Shown one piece after another: positions 25,737-38,800 of a stretch of 58,266 nt of DNA. Made by a program: the position numbers and the translations under genes. Location of the stretch: the NCBI GenBank assembly GCA_017404065.1, contig JAFRDB010000063.1, positions 1 through 58,266 on the forward strand, read 5' to 3'. How positions within the stretch are numbered: position 1 is the first letter of the stretch; each line of letters starts with the position of its first letter. The DNA comes from Clostridia bacterium (GTDB lineage: Bacteria > Bacillota > Clostridia > UBA1381). The notes beneath the pieces were generated by a model. It worked only from the letters and a program-made list of their open reading frames with translations, searched no databases and was not told the origin of the DNA.

Positions 25737-26939
25737 TCAATTAACAGAAGAAAGAGACTCGATCCTGCACATCTTTGAATGCTCAAGGATCTTAAAGAAG
25801 TGATAACCCTTCCAGCCGAAAGTGCCGCGCTGGTTGAGCGGATCGGCCGTGCCGGCGCTGCCAAGATCTTTATTGATAAACTGAACTGTCTTATCGCCAG
25901 ATGTGCCGAACGCATTCTTGCCGAGGATGACGGTGGAATATATCCTCTGACCGTCTGCCGCCTCTTCTGATACGCTCGAGTAGCCCTCGCCGTCATAGAT
26001 CTTCATATCCGGCTCGATAAACTCATCAGAAGCGCCGGTTATCGTAAGATATGCGCTCCCGTTTGAACCGGCAGTTGCGCCGGAAACAGTATAGGTTTTG
26101 CCGTTTATATATACCTTGCCTTCCGTGGCTATATCACCAGCTGTAGTGCTGTCAAGCGTCTCTGCGACATAAACCTTGTTGCCGCTGACCTTTACGACCG
26201 TAAGCTCATTCGCAAGACTATCGGGCAATACAGAACCGTAAAACACATAAGCGTCCGGATCCTCTATAAAGCGGACACCGAACAGCTTGCCAAGCTCACC
26301 GGTATAAAGCTCAGTTGTAGCGTTGTAAGTCTGAGCATCTCTCCACTCCGGATCATCCCAAATATTATATACAACATCAGGATGAATAAAGCAGATATAA
26401 TCCTTACCGTCAACAGGCTGGACCTTGTTGCGCTTGAGGCTTGTCACCGCGCGTCTAATGTCCTTTACCGTAAGAACATCCGCAAGCTCGCCCCTTGAAG
26501 TCGCCGTACCGGCATAGAACACGTTAAGACCGGAGGCAAGCTCCTTAGAGTCAAGACGGTTAAAGGTTTCTATCTGATTCTGTGTGAGCAGCTCAGTGTA
26601 ATTAAGAACATCCGGGCTCGCCTTATCACCGAAGAAATCAAGCTGATCGGTATAAGAAACATATCTACCGAACTGGTCAGGCTCGCCTTTTATACGCGTT
26701 ATAGTGACCTGATGTCCGTCCGGTGTTACACCTTCTGTAAGAGGCGCTACAGCCTTAGGAAGCGGAGAAAGCTTATCAAAAGCGATCGTCTTTGTTTTTC
26801 CGGGAGGTATGTTTACCTGCACCCCAAACTTTGTATAGCGACGCTCGTCTTTATTAAGCTCAAGAGCATACCGATTAAGTATTGTTTCCATTTTCGGGCT
26901 CATGCCCGATGAAGTAGTAGTATTAGCGTTAATATCCAT
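25737..26939 (-). CDS. Major capsid protein (N4-gp56 family)
   Basis: 400 residues. Typical for the N4-gp56-like HK97-fold capsid family are NKDERRYTKFGVQVNIPPGK at the N-terminal arm, LTVKDIRRAVTSLKRNKVQP, and then FIHPDVVYNIWDDPEWRDA with LFGVRFIEDPDA. An extra domain near residues 260-310 (VYVAETLDSTTAGDIATEGK) may be an insertion exposed on the capsid surface. Ribosome site AAGGAG. It follows the scaffold candidate directly, as in most phages. Confidence 0.9.
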   Translation of the reverse strand: MDINANTTTSSGMSPKMETILNRYALELNKDERRYTKFGVQVNIPPGKTKTIAFDKLSPLPKAVAPLTEGVTPDGHQVTITRIKGEPDQFGRYVSYTDQLDFFGDKASPDVLNYTELLTQNQIETFNRLDSKELASGLNVFYAGTATSRGELADVLTVKDIRRAVTSLKRNKVQPVDGKDYICFIHPDVVYNIWDDPEWRDAQTYNATTELYTGELGKLFGVRFIEDPDAYVFYGSVLPDSLANELTVVKVSGNKVYVAETLDSTTAGDIATEGKVYINGKTYTVSGATAGSNGSAYLTITGASDEFIEPDMKIYDGEGYSSVSEEAADGQRIYSTVILGKNAFGTSGDKTVQFINKDLGSAGTADPLNQRGTFGWKGYHFFKILEHSKMCRIESLSSVN

Positions 26940-26979
26940 AAATACAACTCCTTTAAAATAAATTTACAAAAAGAATATA

Positions 26980-28017
26980 TTAAGCTTCGCGCATTCTGCG
27001 AATAGCTTCCTTGAATTTTTGCGAGGACATGTGCGCATAATCCTCTGAGCTTGTACCGGTGCCGCGGCGCTTGCTTGAAGCATTCTGCGGTATAGGCTCG
27101 CGCTTTGAAGTGTCGGCGGGAGTCTCAGTATCCGGAGCAGGCTCTTTGTCACCGTCTCCCGGGCCGCCGAGGTAAACCTTAGAATATGCGCTGAACATAT
27201 CACCGCCGGTCTTGAGCTCCTCGGCAAATACAGGATCTTTAAGAGCATCCTCAAGTGAGAAGTCAGGATATAATCTCATAAGATTACCGGCGTCAGCGAT
27301 CCACTTTTTTATAAGCAGCTCTTTTTCTGATTCGCCGCTCGTACGCTGCTTTTCTTGCTCGTCCCATTTTGCGGCTTTAGCTCTCATGTCCTGCTCAGAG
27401 CGATAATCATCAACGGTCATATCTCGCGATTTGGCAAGCTGTTCTTCAAGCTCATCAGCGACCTTGTCAAAACCCGCTTCATCATCGGGATAGAAACCGC
27501 GGCTTATTCTCTCCATGCGTTCATACCTTGCACGCTGCGCCTCAGTATCAAGATCGCGCTGTTTAAGCGCTTCTGAAATTGCCTTGTCAACATCAGCTTT
27601 ATATTCCGCCTCAGTTGCGTATGTGCGCCAGGGCTCAGGCTTTTTCTCAGGCTCTTTCTCTTCCGCCTCAGGCGCGGGCTCCGGTTCAGTCTCCGGCGGA
27701 ACAGGTTCTTCCGCCTCAGGCTTGTCCTCATCGCGTTCCTTTTCTTCCGGGAATGCAGGCGGCAAACCTTCTTCCTCGCGCATACGCTCAATATAATCGG
27801 CAAAATCCTCACTTGACATTGAATCAAAATCAGGCTCGTTTTCCTCGGGCTTATCATCCTCAGCAGATTCAATGTCTTCCGCTGTCACGATCTTCTCTTC
27901 ATCTTCCATAGCTTTATCCTCCTTTTCATCTTCATCCGTCTCGCGGCCGGAAAAGCCGCGCTCTGCATCCTCCCGCAATTCCGCGGGCGATCGTCTTTTT
28001 CGTTTAAAAAATTTCAT
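26980..28017 (-). CDS. Scaffold protein candidate
   Basis: 345 residues and extremely charged: a Glu/Pro-rich first half (PEAEEPVPPETEPEPAPEAE) and a helical second half (LEEQLAKSRDMTVDDYRSEQ). The C-terminus is basic (KFKEAIRRMREA). Acidic helical proteins with a basic C-terminal capsid-binding tail, placed directly ahead of the capsid gene, are the rule for phage scaffolds. No sequence motif proves it. Confidence 0.7.
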   Translation of the reverse strand: MKFFKRKRRSPAELREDAERGFSGRETDEDEKEDKAMEDEEKIVTAEDIESAEDDKPEENEPDFDSMSSEDFADYIERMREEEGLPPAFPEEKERDEDKPEAEEPVPPETEPEPAPEAEEKEPEKKPEPWRTYATEAEYKADVDKAISEALKQRDLDTEAQRARYERMERISRGFYPDDEAGFDKVADELEEQLAKSRDMTVDDYRSEQDMRAKAAKWDEQEKQRTSGESEKELLIKKWIADAGNLMRLYPDFSLEDALKDPVFAEELKTGGDMFSAYSKVYLGGPGDGDKEPAPDTETPADTSKREPIPQNASSKRRGTGTSSEDYAHMSSQKFKEAIRRMREA

Positions 28018-28028
28018 GGCGTACTCCT

Positions 28029-28823
28029 TTACCAGTAATTTATAAATTTCGCGTCATCGTATGGAAGCTTGTCTACAAGCCACCGCCGATAAGCGGCAAG
28101 CCTCGAATTGAAGCTTGATATATGTTGGTTATATCCCGCCGTATCGTGTTGGAATTTAGCGATCATAGCAAGGATATAATCAATATACATAACATCATAA
28201 GGCGCGTCACAGAGCGTTTTATCAGTTACGACACGCTGTATCTTGCCGCTCGTGATCTCTGTAACAGAAGCACCGTCAAGCGCGCCGTCATTTATAGTGA
28301 GAAATGTAGAACGAAGATCATCAGGATCCGCCGCAGATGCAAGAACATGAACATTCTCTATATACTCATTATCAGAGATCTTTATAACAAGAGTATCACC
28401 GGGCATAAATTCATTATCGATAATGTGGATCGTATTGTTTGTCTTATCAAGCTCTATGGCTCCCTCATAGATGATGACTCTGAGCGGAGTATAAGGCATT
28501 GCATAAACGATCCTCAGCCGGTCGCAGCCGGGCAATACCTCAAGAAGATTACGGCCGTGATAAGGAATAGTCCGCCAGTCACGTTTGGTTAGCTCATATT
28601 CTCTTCCGCCGCTAACAGCATAAACATTTGTGATATATTCAAAACCGACACCTTCGGGAAGAAGTATCTGAGGCAAATAAGAAAGTATGATCTCACGATA
28701 GATCTGTCTGTCCTCAACAGCAAGCATTGCGCTCACCTCATCGCACCACTGATACATCTCGAGTGCAGAATACTCCGAAGGATAAAGCTTGTTTACTCGG
28801 TTTATAAGATCATTTATATACAT
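28029..28823 (-). CDS. Head-tail connector/adaptor candidate
   Basis: 264 residues starting MYINDLINRVNKLYPSEYSA, helical at the start, beta-rich in the middle (YAMPYTPLRVIIYEGAIELD) and helical at the end (MIAKFQHDTAGYNQHISSFN). This helix-sheet-helix plan fits the adaptor (gp4/gp11-like) proteins that plug below the portal in short-tailed phages. Not recognised with certainty. Confidence 0.5.
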   Translation of the reverse strand: MYINDLINRVNKLYPSEYSALEMYQWCDEVSAMLAVEDRQIYREIILSYLPQILLPEGVGFEYITNVYAVSGGREYELTKRDWRTIPYHGRNLLEVLPGCDRLRIVYAMPYTPLRVIIYEGAIELDKTNNTIHIIDNEFMPGDTLVIKISDNEYIENVHVLASAADPDDLRSTFLTINDGALDGASVTEITSGKIQRVVTDKTLCDAPYDVMYIDYILAMIAKFQHDTAGYNQHISSFNSRLAAYRRWLVDKLPYDDAKFINYW

Positions 28824-28837
28824 AAACTAACCTTTCG

Positions 28838-29890
28838 TTAAGATGTTATTATATTGCTTGCGGACGTTACAAACTCAATATATCCGACAAATCCTTCGTT
28901 TTCAAGATCTGCATAATGGAGTGGCAAGACTGAAACACTGCCAAACACCGAAAAATCAAAGCGGACACTGCCCGTTTCGCTATACGGAATAAGATATCGG
29001 TCGTTTACATACGAAGGTTTGTCTACAGAACTGCAAACGCTGCATGACACGTTAAGCAGCAATACCTTCGTTTTGTCTGTCACGGGCAGTTCCGGCTCAT
29101 ACTCACCCGCGGCGATTAAATCACCATACTCGGCGGCGGTCAAATCGTCCTTACACTTGACCTTGAACGCCTGCCGCCATATCGGTGTGCCGTCAATCCA
29201 CGTCCCTACCTGTACAGGTGTTATCGAATATGTACGCAGTCCCGCATCCTTTACCGGATTATGAGATATCGAAGTAACATCAGCACCGATTGTTTCAACA
29301 TTGACATTCTCCAAGAAGAGGTCACCGTTTATAACACACATAGGAATAATATCTCCGATGCCGTGTTTTAAAGTATAAGGTGTGACAGCTTTATTATCTG
29401 CAACGCCGTTTCTGACTTCAACTATTGACGCAAAAACATCAAAAAGCTTATCGCTTGTAACAGCCCCCGGTTCTATCTTTTCATTGGTTACAGCCCAACG
29501 GGCAAGCTTGTCCTTTGTAACAACTCTGTCTGCAAGCTTATCTGTGGTAACGGCTCTGTCTGCAAGCTTTACAGTTGTAACATTAAGATCATGTATTTTG
29601 CCGGTAGTAATATTCTGCTCACGTATATGCTCGCCCTTAACAGATAGCAGAGCAAGCTTGTCCGATGTAACAGCACGCTCATCTATCTTATCAGTAGTGA
29701 TCACACCATCCCCGATAGCCTCACCGCTATTGACAGATACAGCAAGATTACCTATCTTGGTATTAAGATTAGTATCGGCCTCGCTGCGGGTCTTAGCCTC
29801 CTGTTCGGTCAGCCGCTTGGCATATTCCGCCGCCCAGTTCTGCTCAATATCTCTGACAGTATAACCGTCAGAAGTAACATTATAATCCAT
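28838..29890 (-). CDS. Fibre-like protein with VTTDKLADRA repeats
   Basis: 350 residues. Residues of about 60-135 hold tandem 8-10-residue units (VTTDKLADRA, VTKDKLARWA, VTSDKLF), a repeat typical of trimeric phage fibre or collar shafts. The C-terminal 200 residues form a beta-rich head domain likely to touch the cell surface. I chose the ATG at 29890 since AAAGG is nine bases away; an earlier ATG is too near it. Could determine host range. Confidence 0.75.
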   Translation of the reverse strand: MDYNVTSDGYTVRDIEQNWAAEYAKRLTEQEAKTRSEADTNLNTKIGNLAVSVNSGEAIGDGVITTDKIDERAVTSDKLALLSVKGEHIREQNITTGKIHDLNVTTVKLADRAVTTDKLADRVVTKDKLARWAVTNEKIEPGAVTSDKLFDVFASIVEVRNGVADNKAVTPYTLKHGIGDIIPMCVINGDLFLENVNVETIGADVTSISHNPVKDAGLRTYSITPVQVGTWIDGTPIWRQAFKVKCKDDLTAAEYGDLIAAGEYEPELPVTDKTKVLLLNVSCSVCSSVDKPSYVNDRYLIPYSETGSVRFDFSVFGSVSVLPLHYADLENEGFVGYIEFVTSASNIITS

Positions 29891-29895
29891 AAACA

Positions 29896-32800
29896 TCAAC
29901 CTTTCTGATACCCGCCGCGCAATGGTTCTAACCGATTCTCATTCGTTTCTTTGAAAGAAGAACTAAACCTTGATCCGGAAGCTCCGAAGCGGTTTCCAAA
30001 GCGTGAAGAACCGCGGCCGAAACGGTTTCCGAAACGTGAAGAACCAATAAGCGGGAGCAATCGACGATTATTATTCTTTTGATTTGAATAACTGCGGGAA
30101 TAAGTGCTGCCGCCGCGCCGGTATCCTTTATATTTATATTTCTTACGGCGGCGCGAATATCGCTTCCATCTCCGCCGCTTATAATATCTGCGTTTCTGGC
30201 GCTTACCGGAACCGGACGAGGAATAGGAATAATCATCTTTATCGATCGAAACAGTTTTATCGGCATTGAAATTCTTAATGATCTCCCAAACAGAAATAGC
30301 GCCGTCATTCCGGGAAGAGCTGCCGGAAGCTCCTCGCGAACGGTCATAATCGGTAGTCCTGAAATTCAGATCCACCGCGCCGGTAGAAATACGCCTGTTA
30401 AAATTAGTGCCGTTTATAACAGGATCGGTAAGGTCAATAACCTTAGTATCGTTACCGCTCATATCCTTCTTCGGCAAACCGTCGGGAAGCTTTATACGCT
30501 CCGGATATCGGTCAATGCTGTTAAGCACGCGTTCACGGTCATCATCATTAAGACTGGAAAATGAGCCGGTTATAACATGGTAGTTGCCTTTATGCGTTCC
30601 GTTCTCGATACTGTCCTTGAGATTGTTAAAATAGTTAAGCTGCCTTTGGTAATACTCACGCTTTTCAGCGCGCTTTTTTTGATCATAGCTGTACCAGTTC
30701 CCGCTTGTAACGTTATATAGCTTTTCGGAAAATTCCTTGATGCCGTCGTTTGCGCGGTTGATCTCCTGGCTCTTTTCAAGCTCACTGAGCGGCGCATAAT
30801 AGCCGACATCTATAACGTCCTCGACCATAACGCCCTTTTGATTAAGATAATCCTCCGCCTGATATTTTGAAACAAGTGCAGAAGCCTTGTGTTTATATTC
30901 ATCTATAAGCTTATCACGAATATTAAGGATATACCTATCACTCGCCGCGGTCTGCCTGCCTACCCACATATCCTCCGCCGCGTAGCGTGAATCCTTCTGT
31001 ATCTGTTCAAGCTGCTTTATCTTGTCGCGGTCGGATAAGAGCTTATAATCCTCTGAGGTCATAAACTCATACATTGCCATGTATGCCATGCTGTTTTGCA
31101 TTTTCTTGTATTCCTCAAAGTTATGATCGTTAAGCTCAAATCGCCAGGGTTGACCGTCCTTTTCGCCCTCGTGTAATCTGTAAGGGTCGGAAGGGAAAAT
31201 GTCAGGATTGATCCTGCCAAGACGGTCAAGCTCCTCAGTAAGAGCATTCTTCTGATAACGCGAAACGCGGGACGGAGAAAGCATAAAGTTAGCAAAATCC
31301 TTGATCTTAATGCCTAAGCTCGTATTAACAGACTGGCCGAAGGTATCGACCTTTGTCGGCAGCGTCTCACGAAGTCCGGGGATGTTGCTCTTTACCTTGT
31401 TCCAGAAAAGAGAAAACATACCATCGGCTTTATACGGGTCACGCTGGTAATCGTCGCTCGCGTTTGCAGCCTGTCTGAGCAGCGAAGGCATAAAGCTGAA
31501 AGCAAAATCAGATACCTCCGCAACAGCAAACTCTCCTATTCCGTTTGTCTTTTTCCAGTTCTGTATAGCTCCGTTAATGCTGCTCCACATAGCAAGATCA
31601 CGCATCGCGTCAACAGATACATCCGCAGAAGAGGACATAGTTGTTGAAGCCATATCGAGCAATGAGTCATCTTGCAGATCACCGAGCTTATTAAAGATCT
31701 CCGCACCTATTCCCATAAGCGTATGTATCGGAGTAGCCCATGCTATAGGTATAAGCGTGTCCCCGTCCTTAGCCTTCTCAGCATCATCCTCATTCCGTAT
31801 AAGCCTGCCGAGCTGAGAAAGATTTAACTTGTAGGTATCAAGGTTTTTACTCTTCTCGTATTGCTCCTCATCATAGTCATCAGTATCCTTGCCGACGATA
31901 ATGCCGAGCTGCGCAAGCTTATATGCCACAATGATCCCGACAGTGCCGAGCATAGGACGCATTAGCGAAAGTACAGCATTTCGGTACTTGACATTATCTA
32001 TATCTGCACCGTTCATTCCAAGCCGTTCTATCCTGCCTATCTTGCCGATATGCGGGCGGCCATCCTCTAAATTTGCCTCAGCTATCCTCGCGCGTGTCCG
32101 CGTGTCGGCATCATGATACATCTCGCCTATATTATACAGAGCCTTAACAAAACCAAGCGGAGAGTATTCAATAGCTCGTGTAAAAACCGCACCAGGGATA
32201 AGCGTGTATGTAGTTACAAAATCACCTAAGCCAAACTCATGTATTCCACGCTCATCAGCTTCTCCGAAGCCGACAGTGTTAAGCGCGCGCCGGATGTTTT
32301 CAAGCAACGTGCCCGGCAAGGTATCATTTTGGAATACCCTGTAATCTGCCGCCTCGTTTGCGATCCTTTCTATCTCCTCCTCTGATAAGCCGCTCCCCTC
32401 ATAGCTCTGCTTCTCAGACTCCTTGTAATAGCCCTTGAGCCATTCATCAGTAACAGAGAGGGAATAACCCATCATTCTCTCAAGCGGCGCTCCTACATAC
32501 ATTCCGCCCTTTGTAAGAGCGGTAAACGAACGGCGGGAAGGAGAGAACTTTCCAAGTGCAGAACGGTCACGACCGATAAGATCAACACCGAGAGCCGTCT
32601 CAAGAAAAGCTTGATTAGATCGTGAATTAGCAGCAGAAACACGATCGGTAAATCCCTTGAAAGGTATCTTAAACGGAATAGCAGCCGGGCCGTCACCATT
32701 GCCGAACCTGATCGGATCTATGCGGGAACCAACCGCGCCCATATTTGTAACAATATCTTCAAGAGGACCTGTTACAACCCCAGCTAAAATATTACGGATA

Positions 32801-35800
32801 AATGTAGGAACGCTCAGAAGCTGCGCTCCAAAGTGCGCAGTCCTCCACCGCCGCGGCGTACTGCTCTGCATCTTATCAGTAATAGCTCCAAACGCCTGCT
32901 GAACAAGAATATCACGAAGCACATCAAGCGAGCTGCTGTCAAGCCCCTCCGCCTCACGCTTTATACCTACATCCTCATAGAAAGCACGGAGACGGAGAGC
33001 AAGATTACCTTCTCGATAACGGACTTTCCCGTCCGCCCCCTTAAGAGGTTTGATCCTGTCGCTTAACTGCTTTGCCGTACCGCGTTCATCAGATATTTTA
33101 AGTATGCCCTGTATAAGCTCATCAACTGTATCACAGCTGATAATACGATACATGTAACGCTTAAACATTGCCATTTCGGAGCTTTTGATATGCGGTATAT
33201 TTTGATCGTCAAGATACCTGTCAACAGCGGAGAAAACATCGGAAATATCATCTCCGCCCTTCATTATATCCTGATAATTCATACCGAACACATCATCATA
33301 GCCGCGCTGGATATAAGCTATAAGCCCGTCAATAGCGCGCTGCATATTCTCGTTGCGTGTCCTCAGCTCCGAAGACAATTCATCTATACGCTTCTCGCCA
33401 TCAAGGATCTCATCAACAAGCTTCCGCCTGTTTTCATCAAGTCTTATAAGCTCATCCTGGAGCTCATAATATCGGTTTTCATCTATCTCAAAATCATCAG
33501 GCAGCACTCCGCCGTCATCATCTGCCGCCGCGCGTTTATTATATTCGTCAATAACAACAGCTATATCACGCGCATCAGAGCCCAGACGGCTATTCAAAAT
33601 AAGCTCACCGATAAGCTCATGATCTATATCGTCAAAACTGCCGCATATATCAATAGCCTGTTTTATCTCATCATCAGAAAGACCGCTGCGCCTCATACGG
33701 TTAAGCTTAAAATCACGTTCACGGGAGGCGCTTTTCGCTGCCTCAGAAAGTTTAGAGAAAGCTTTAGCAGAATCAGGATTATAATTCTGAATATCATCCT
33801 CTTTGAAAAATCTACGCCGGTGTTTTTCATTGCCAACCCAAACAGATTGAAGACGCCCACGAATATCAGAAGAAACTCCAGACTCCAGATTATGATTATA
33901 AAAATCATCAATTTGAGCTTGCTCACGAAGCTCACGAGCCTTAGTACGATATTTATATCTGTCAAGGTCACGTTCAAGCTCTACAGTGCGCTCATTGACC
34001 TCCGCCGCCTCGTTGCGTGCATCCGCAAGATCGGTTGACTGCCGGAATAACTCCTGCTTTAACCCTGCCGCTTCTTCCTTTGCAGCTCTATGCTCATCAA
34101 AGTTTGCGGTAAGCTTTTCATCGGCATCCATGCGGCGCTCGTTATCAATAGCCTTTGCGCGGTCAATACCGTCCTTCACCCTCTGAGCTTGTCTGTCATC
34201 AGGGAAAAGGCTTTCTATCGTCTTATATATTGCCTGTCCGTAATCCTGCTCAAACTTAATGATACGACCCTCAGGAGACATAAGCTTTGCCGCCGCCGCG
34301 GCCTGAACAGCTCTGCCGGCTTTCCTGAGTCTATGCGATAAAATAACGCTGAGGTCAACAGCCTCGTCACTAAGACCGATACGACCGAGATAGTTTATAA
34401 GCATCATAGCCTTTATCGTATCGCTGCCGTCGTATGCCTGCTTATTCTTTAGCTCTGTTATGCTTCTCTCAAAACCGTTGTCCTCAAGCTCTTTGATTGC
34501 CTTATCGTACTGGTCGCGGTTAGTCTCTGCCTGATAACAGAACTCATCTATCCGCGCATCCATCTCAGCCCTGTTAACCGCATTAAAAGGATTTTGCAGA
34601 GTATTCTCAAAGAGCTTACTCATGCGGTACGGGTTAGATATCATGTTAGCAAAGCCATTGAGCCGCGCCGCCTGATCTCTGGAATAGTCAAGCTCTGCCC
34701 GCGCGTTCCTTGCCGCCTCGCTCTCTGCTCTGCCCTCTGCGGTCTCAGTATTTATAATATTCTGATTATGCGCTATGCTCCGGCTTATCTTCTCATTAGC
34801 TCCGGCAAGAACATTGTCGGTAACAGCGGAGGTTACAAGAGAGTAGTCAAGCGCTCCCCTGTCCTTGCCGTACATGATAGAGCTGACGGTTTTGTTTATA
34901 TCATTACGAAGCTCAGCAAGCTCGATCTTATCATCAGCAAGCTTATCAATGCTATCACGTACGAGCCGGCCAAGCTGCTTGACCTCGCCCTCAGTCATTC
35001 CCTTAACGCCTATTGCTCTGAACGGCGTTTCAATGTCGCGGTAATATCTCCGCATATCATCAGAAATAACTCTGCTGTCGGTCTCCGCATTGGCAAGCTG
35101 TGAGTTTTTAAAATGCTCCTGCAGTCTTGCGGCAAGCTCCATCCCGGCGCGGTCCTTTGCGTCAGAATAGCCTTCACTGTACCGGCGCGATCCGTCCTCA
35201 TTCCGGGCAAGGTCAAGTATAGCATCCGCCGCCGGTCTCAAATAAGAGTTGACCTCCTCGGTGTTTGCGCCGTTCTTCATAAGCCGGAAGCCCTCGCGCA
35301 TTGCTGTTTCTATCGATGAAGTATCAGCAGTGCCGGGAATATTATTACTCATCCTCAGACCGTAAAGCAGAGAACGAGCAGAAAAATTAAATTCGTTTTT
35401 ATCAGCAAGCCCCTGCGCGTCCTGTCCCTCAAGTATGCGCTGTGTCCTCGCCCGGTCATAAGCATTATACATGTGATCGGCAAACTCAGCAGCAATATCC
35501 CGGCTCTCGTTTATTATTCGCGGCGCATGATCCGCTGCCATTTTGCCGGCTTCGGCAAGAAGGTTTCTGCCGGTCTCATCCTCGCCGCGGTTATATGCCT
35601 CGTAAGCGTTGCGAACCATTTCCGCCGCCTGGTCACGAACATAACTCCGCCAGTCGCTATCCATACCAAAATCAATAGTAAAATCATTTATCGTCTTGCT
35701 TGCAGAAACACCATACGTTGCCTGATCCGTCGCAAACTTGAGCCGGTACCTGACACTACCGGAAATATCAGAAGAAGGTCTTGTAATACCAAAAGTATCA

Positions 35801-38800
35801 AGCACATCCTGCGAAAGAGTATCAGGATAATTCTGCTTGACAATATCAAGAAAATCTGCTATACTGATAGTAAAAGAACCGTGCTTTTGAGGTCTGACGC
35901 GTTTTGCGGTAAAGCCTGCTGGTTTTCCAGAGCGGTTCTTTTTTGCTTTTACAGCATAAATAACATCCAAAGGCTCATAGGTAACAAGGTTATTAAATTC
36001 GTCAAATATGATCCGAGTAGGATAATAATTTCCCTCAGCGTCTGCGCCAAGACCCATAAGAACAAAACCACCCGTTGAATCGCCACGAGGGATCAATTCA
36101 TTAACGAGAATAGCATTCTCAATTATATCACCGACATTCATAACAGCAAGCGCAGTAGGCTCACTGCGCCGTGTCAATCCATGACGCAGACCATTAGAGG
36201 AGATAAGAATATCCTTACCGGTATCGTTGTTATGAACATAAACAGAGTCAGCATCATTCTTAGGATTGTTCTTACTCCTTGCATCTGCAAGACCGGCATT
36301 AATAATAGCATTACGGTCAATCTGTTTAGTATTTTTAAACGGCACAGAATCTAATAACGGAGTAATAGGTAATGCTTTTCTTGACGCGAGAGAAGAATAA
36401 GAAAAATCATCAGCAGATCGCAAGCTATAACGCTCACTTCCGCTGCCGCGACTCTCCGAAACATTCCTGTTGCCAAACAATGCCTCTGCATACAGACTTT
36501 CAAGCGTCTCAAAATCACGCATAGTAACGCGGATGCCGGTAACGTCATTCTTATATACCGTACCGCCGTTCCTGCTTACCTTCTCTTTTAGCCTGCGTAT
36601 TCGCTGATAGATTCCGTCAAACATTACCGGATCATTCTTTATCCTCTGAAAAGCTGCGTGAAGCTCCTTACTGTTACGGAACAGGTTCATAGAGAAATCA
36701 GCCGCGACCTCTTCATGCAGAAGATTCTCATCATAGCTCTTACCGCGCCTTTCGTATTCCTTCCGAACCTTTTCTACAGCCTCGCCCCAGCCCTTTTTAT
36801 TTTTGAGAATGGAAATAAACTCATCCGCCGCCTCAGGTTTGCGATCCTTAAGAGCATGAAATAATTCATGTTTTGTTATAACATCCCGCGCAAGCCTGGG
36901 ATCATCGGCAAGGAAAACAGCACCATCCTGATATAAACCGTCATACTTATCATTGCGGCCAATCGAAAGAATATATATGCCGGTCTCATCCATTACGGTA
37001 CGGAAGAAAGAGTTCTGATTGACATGCTCGATATCATTAAGGAAGCCCTGAGCGCCGAGCATACTGTCCGTTATCTTCTTCCGGCTCTCAAGCTTGACAG
37101 CGTTCTTGTATGCCAAGCTGTTCTTATTCAAGGTCAAGCCCTCACCGATAACATCAATGTTATTGGCGCGATAATTCCTACCGGCATCACGATAAGAAAT
37201 AACATCCTCAACGGAACCGGGGATGCCCGAAATACCGCCCATAAGACCGCCGATAACAGCAGAATCAACCAAGCTGCTAACATAAACATCCTTAGCCGCC
37301 GCAACAGTAGCCTCATCCTCAGCCATTCCGTTTTTGATAAGAGCGTTCCTATAAGTCTGATATTCGCTGAACTGACCGGAAATAACGGTGTCGGCAATCT
37401 TACCGAGGGTGTCCTGTAAAACATTAACATAGGCGCCCTTAAGAGTCTGATCTGCAACATCTATAACAAAACGCTTCATGCCGGTAGCAGCGGGAACCTT
37501 GTCAGTGATATTGAAGCCGCCTAATAACTTTTCAAAAGCAATAGCCTGAACTCCTGCTTGAGCAAGAGCGGAAAAAGTTTTACCATTCTGACCATAAGTG
37601 CCGGAAGAAATCTGCCCGGCCTGGATATCATTAGCCATCTGAGCGGTCATACCGACAGTATGAAGCGCTTTGATTCCTTTAGCGGCATAACCGGCGATAG
37701 CAGAAGCCGAACCGATTCCAACAGCACCCGCCTCAGAAAGAGAACCGGAAACTAAATTAAGAGGACCAAGCCATGCCATATCAAGATATATATTCTTGAT
37801 ATCGTTAAGCTGATTCATCGTCCATCTGAGGAAAGGATTACTAATACGGTTATTGCCCTCATGCTCTGCTGCAGTAAATCCCATCTTATAATCAGCAATT
37901 GAGGTATCGGGCTGAGAATCGGGGTCGACAAGCGGGCGAAGAATATTATTATTAATAAACTGCCCGACCGACATCATACCCATAGGGATACGCTCTAAGT
38001 TTTCAAGAACAGGGTGCTCCTCAGCAAATTTCTTACCCTGCTCGACTCTGATCTGCTGAACGAATTTACGGTCAAGCGCGTCACGGTTATTCTCTTTTAT
38101 AAACTCGTCCGCCTTCTCCTGTCCGTATCTGCCGAGAATGTAGAAGTATGCCGTCTGGTCGTTCTCGTCCATAAGGTTAACAAGCAGCCTGTTGTAATGC
38201 ACGCTGCCTCTCAAGACCTCTTCATTTTTGACATTAAAAAGACCGCCGCCGGGTTGCTGTAGAGAGTAAGTAATAACCTCCCTCTGCTGCGTTCCGTCAG
38301 ATTTCTTTTTAATATCAAAACCGCCGGCGGTAAGATAACTCTTAGTCAGCTCATAACCCTCAGAAATATATGTTGCAGTGTCTGTATCTCTCGCGCTGTC
38401 AAAGGGTGATTTAAGAGCGTTATTAAGATCAGGATATAAGTACTTACCATTCTTAATAAACGAGCTCACGACATTGCTCTCGTTGATATCATCGATATTC
38501 TTAGCTGCTTTTATCTTGTTAAGCTGAGAAATAACAACACCGTTATCATCACGCTTACGACCGAAGATATCAGTGCCGCTGTTAAATCCTGCGATCGGCG
38601 AAACACGCGGCGCAAATCTGTCACTGAAAACAGTTTTGCCGCGCTCTATATCCCGCGCACGCTCACGCGCTCCGGCAAATGCATCAATGATCTTGTTGCC
38701 GGTTTTATTGTAGCCGCTGCCGCCGTCACGTGAAACAATCCCGTAATTTGGCGCCGCAGGATTTAAGCTTGTGCCGGTGAAAGGAGAAGTAAGAAGGTCG

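Noticed and set aside
33190..34038. 282-codon plus-strand open frame inside the giant gene
   Set aside because: It lies antisense to the coiled-coil part of the giant protein; codon use is unnatural and no ribosome site is present.
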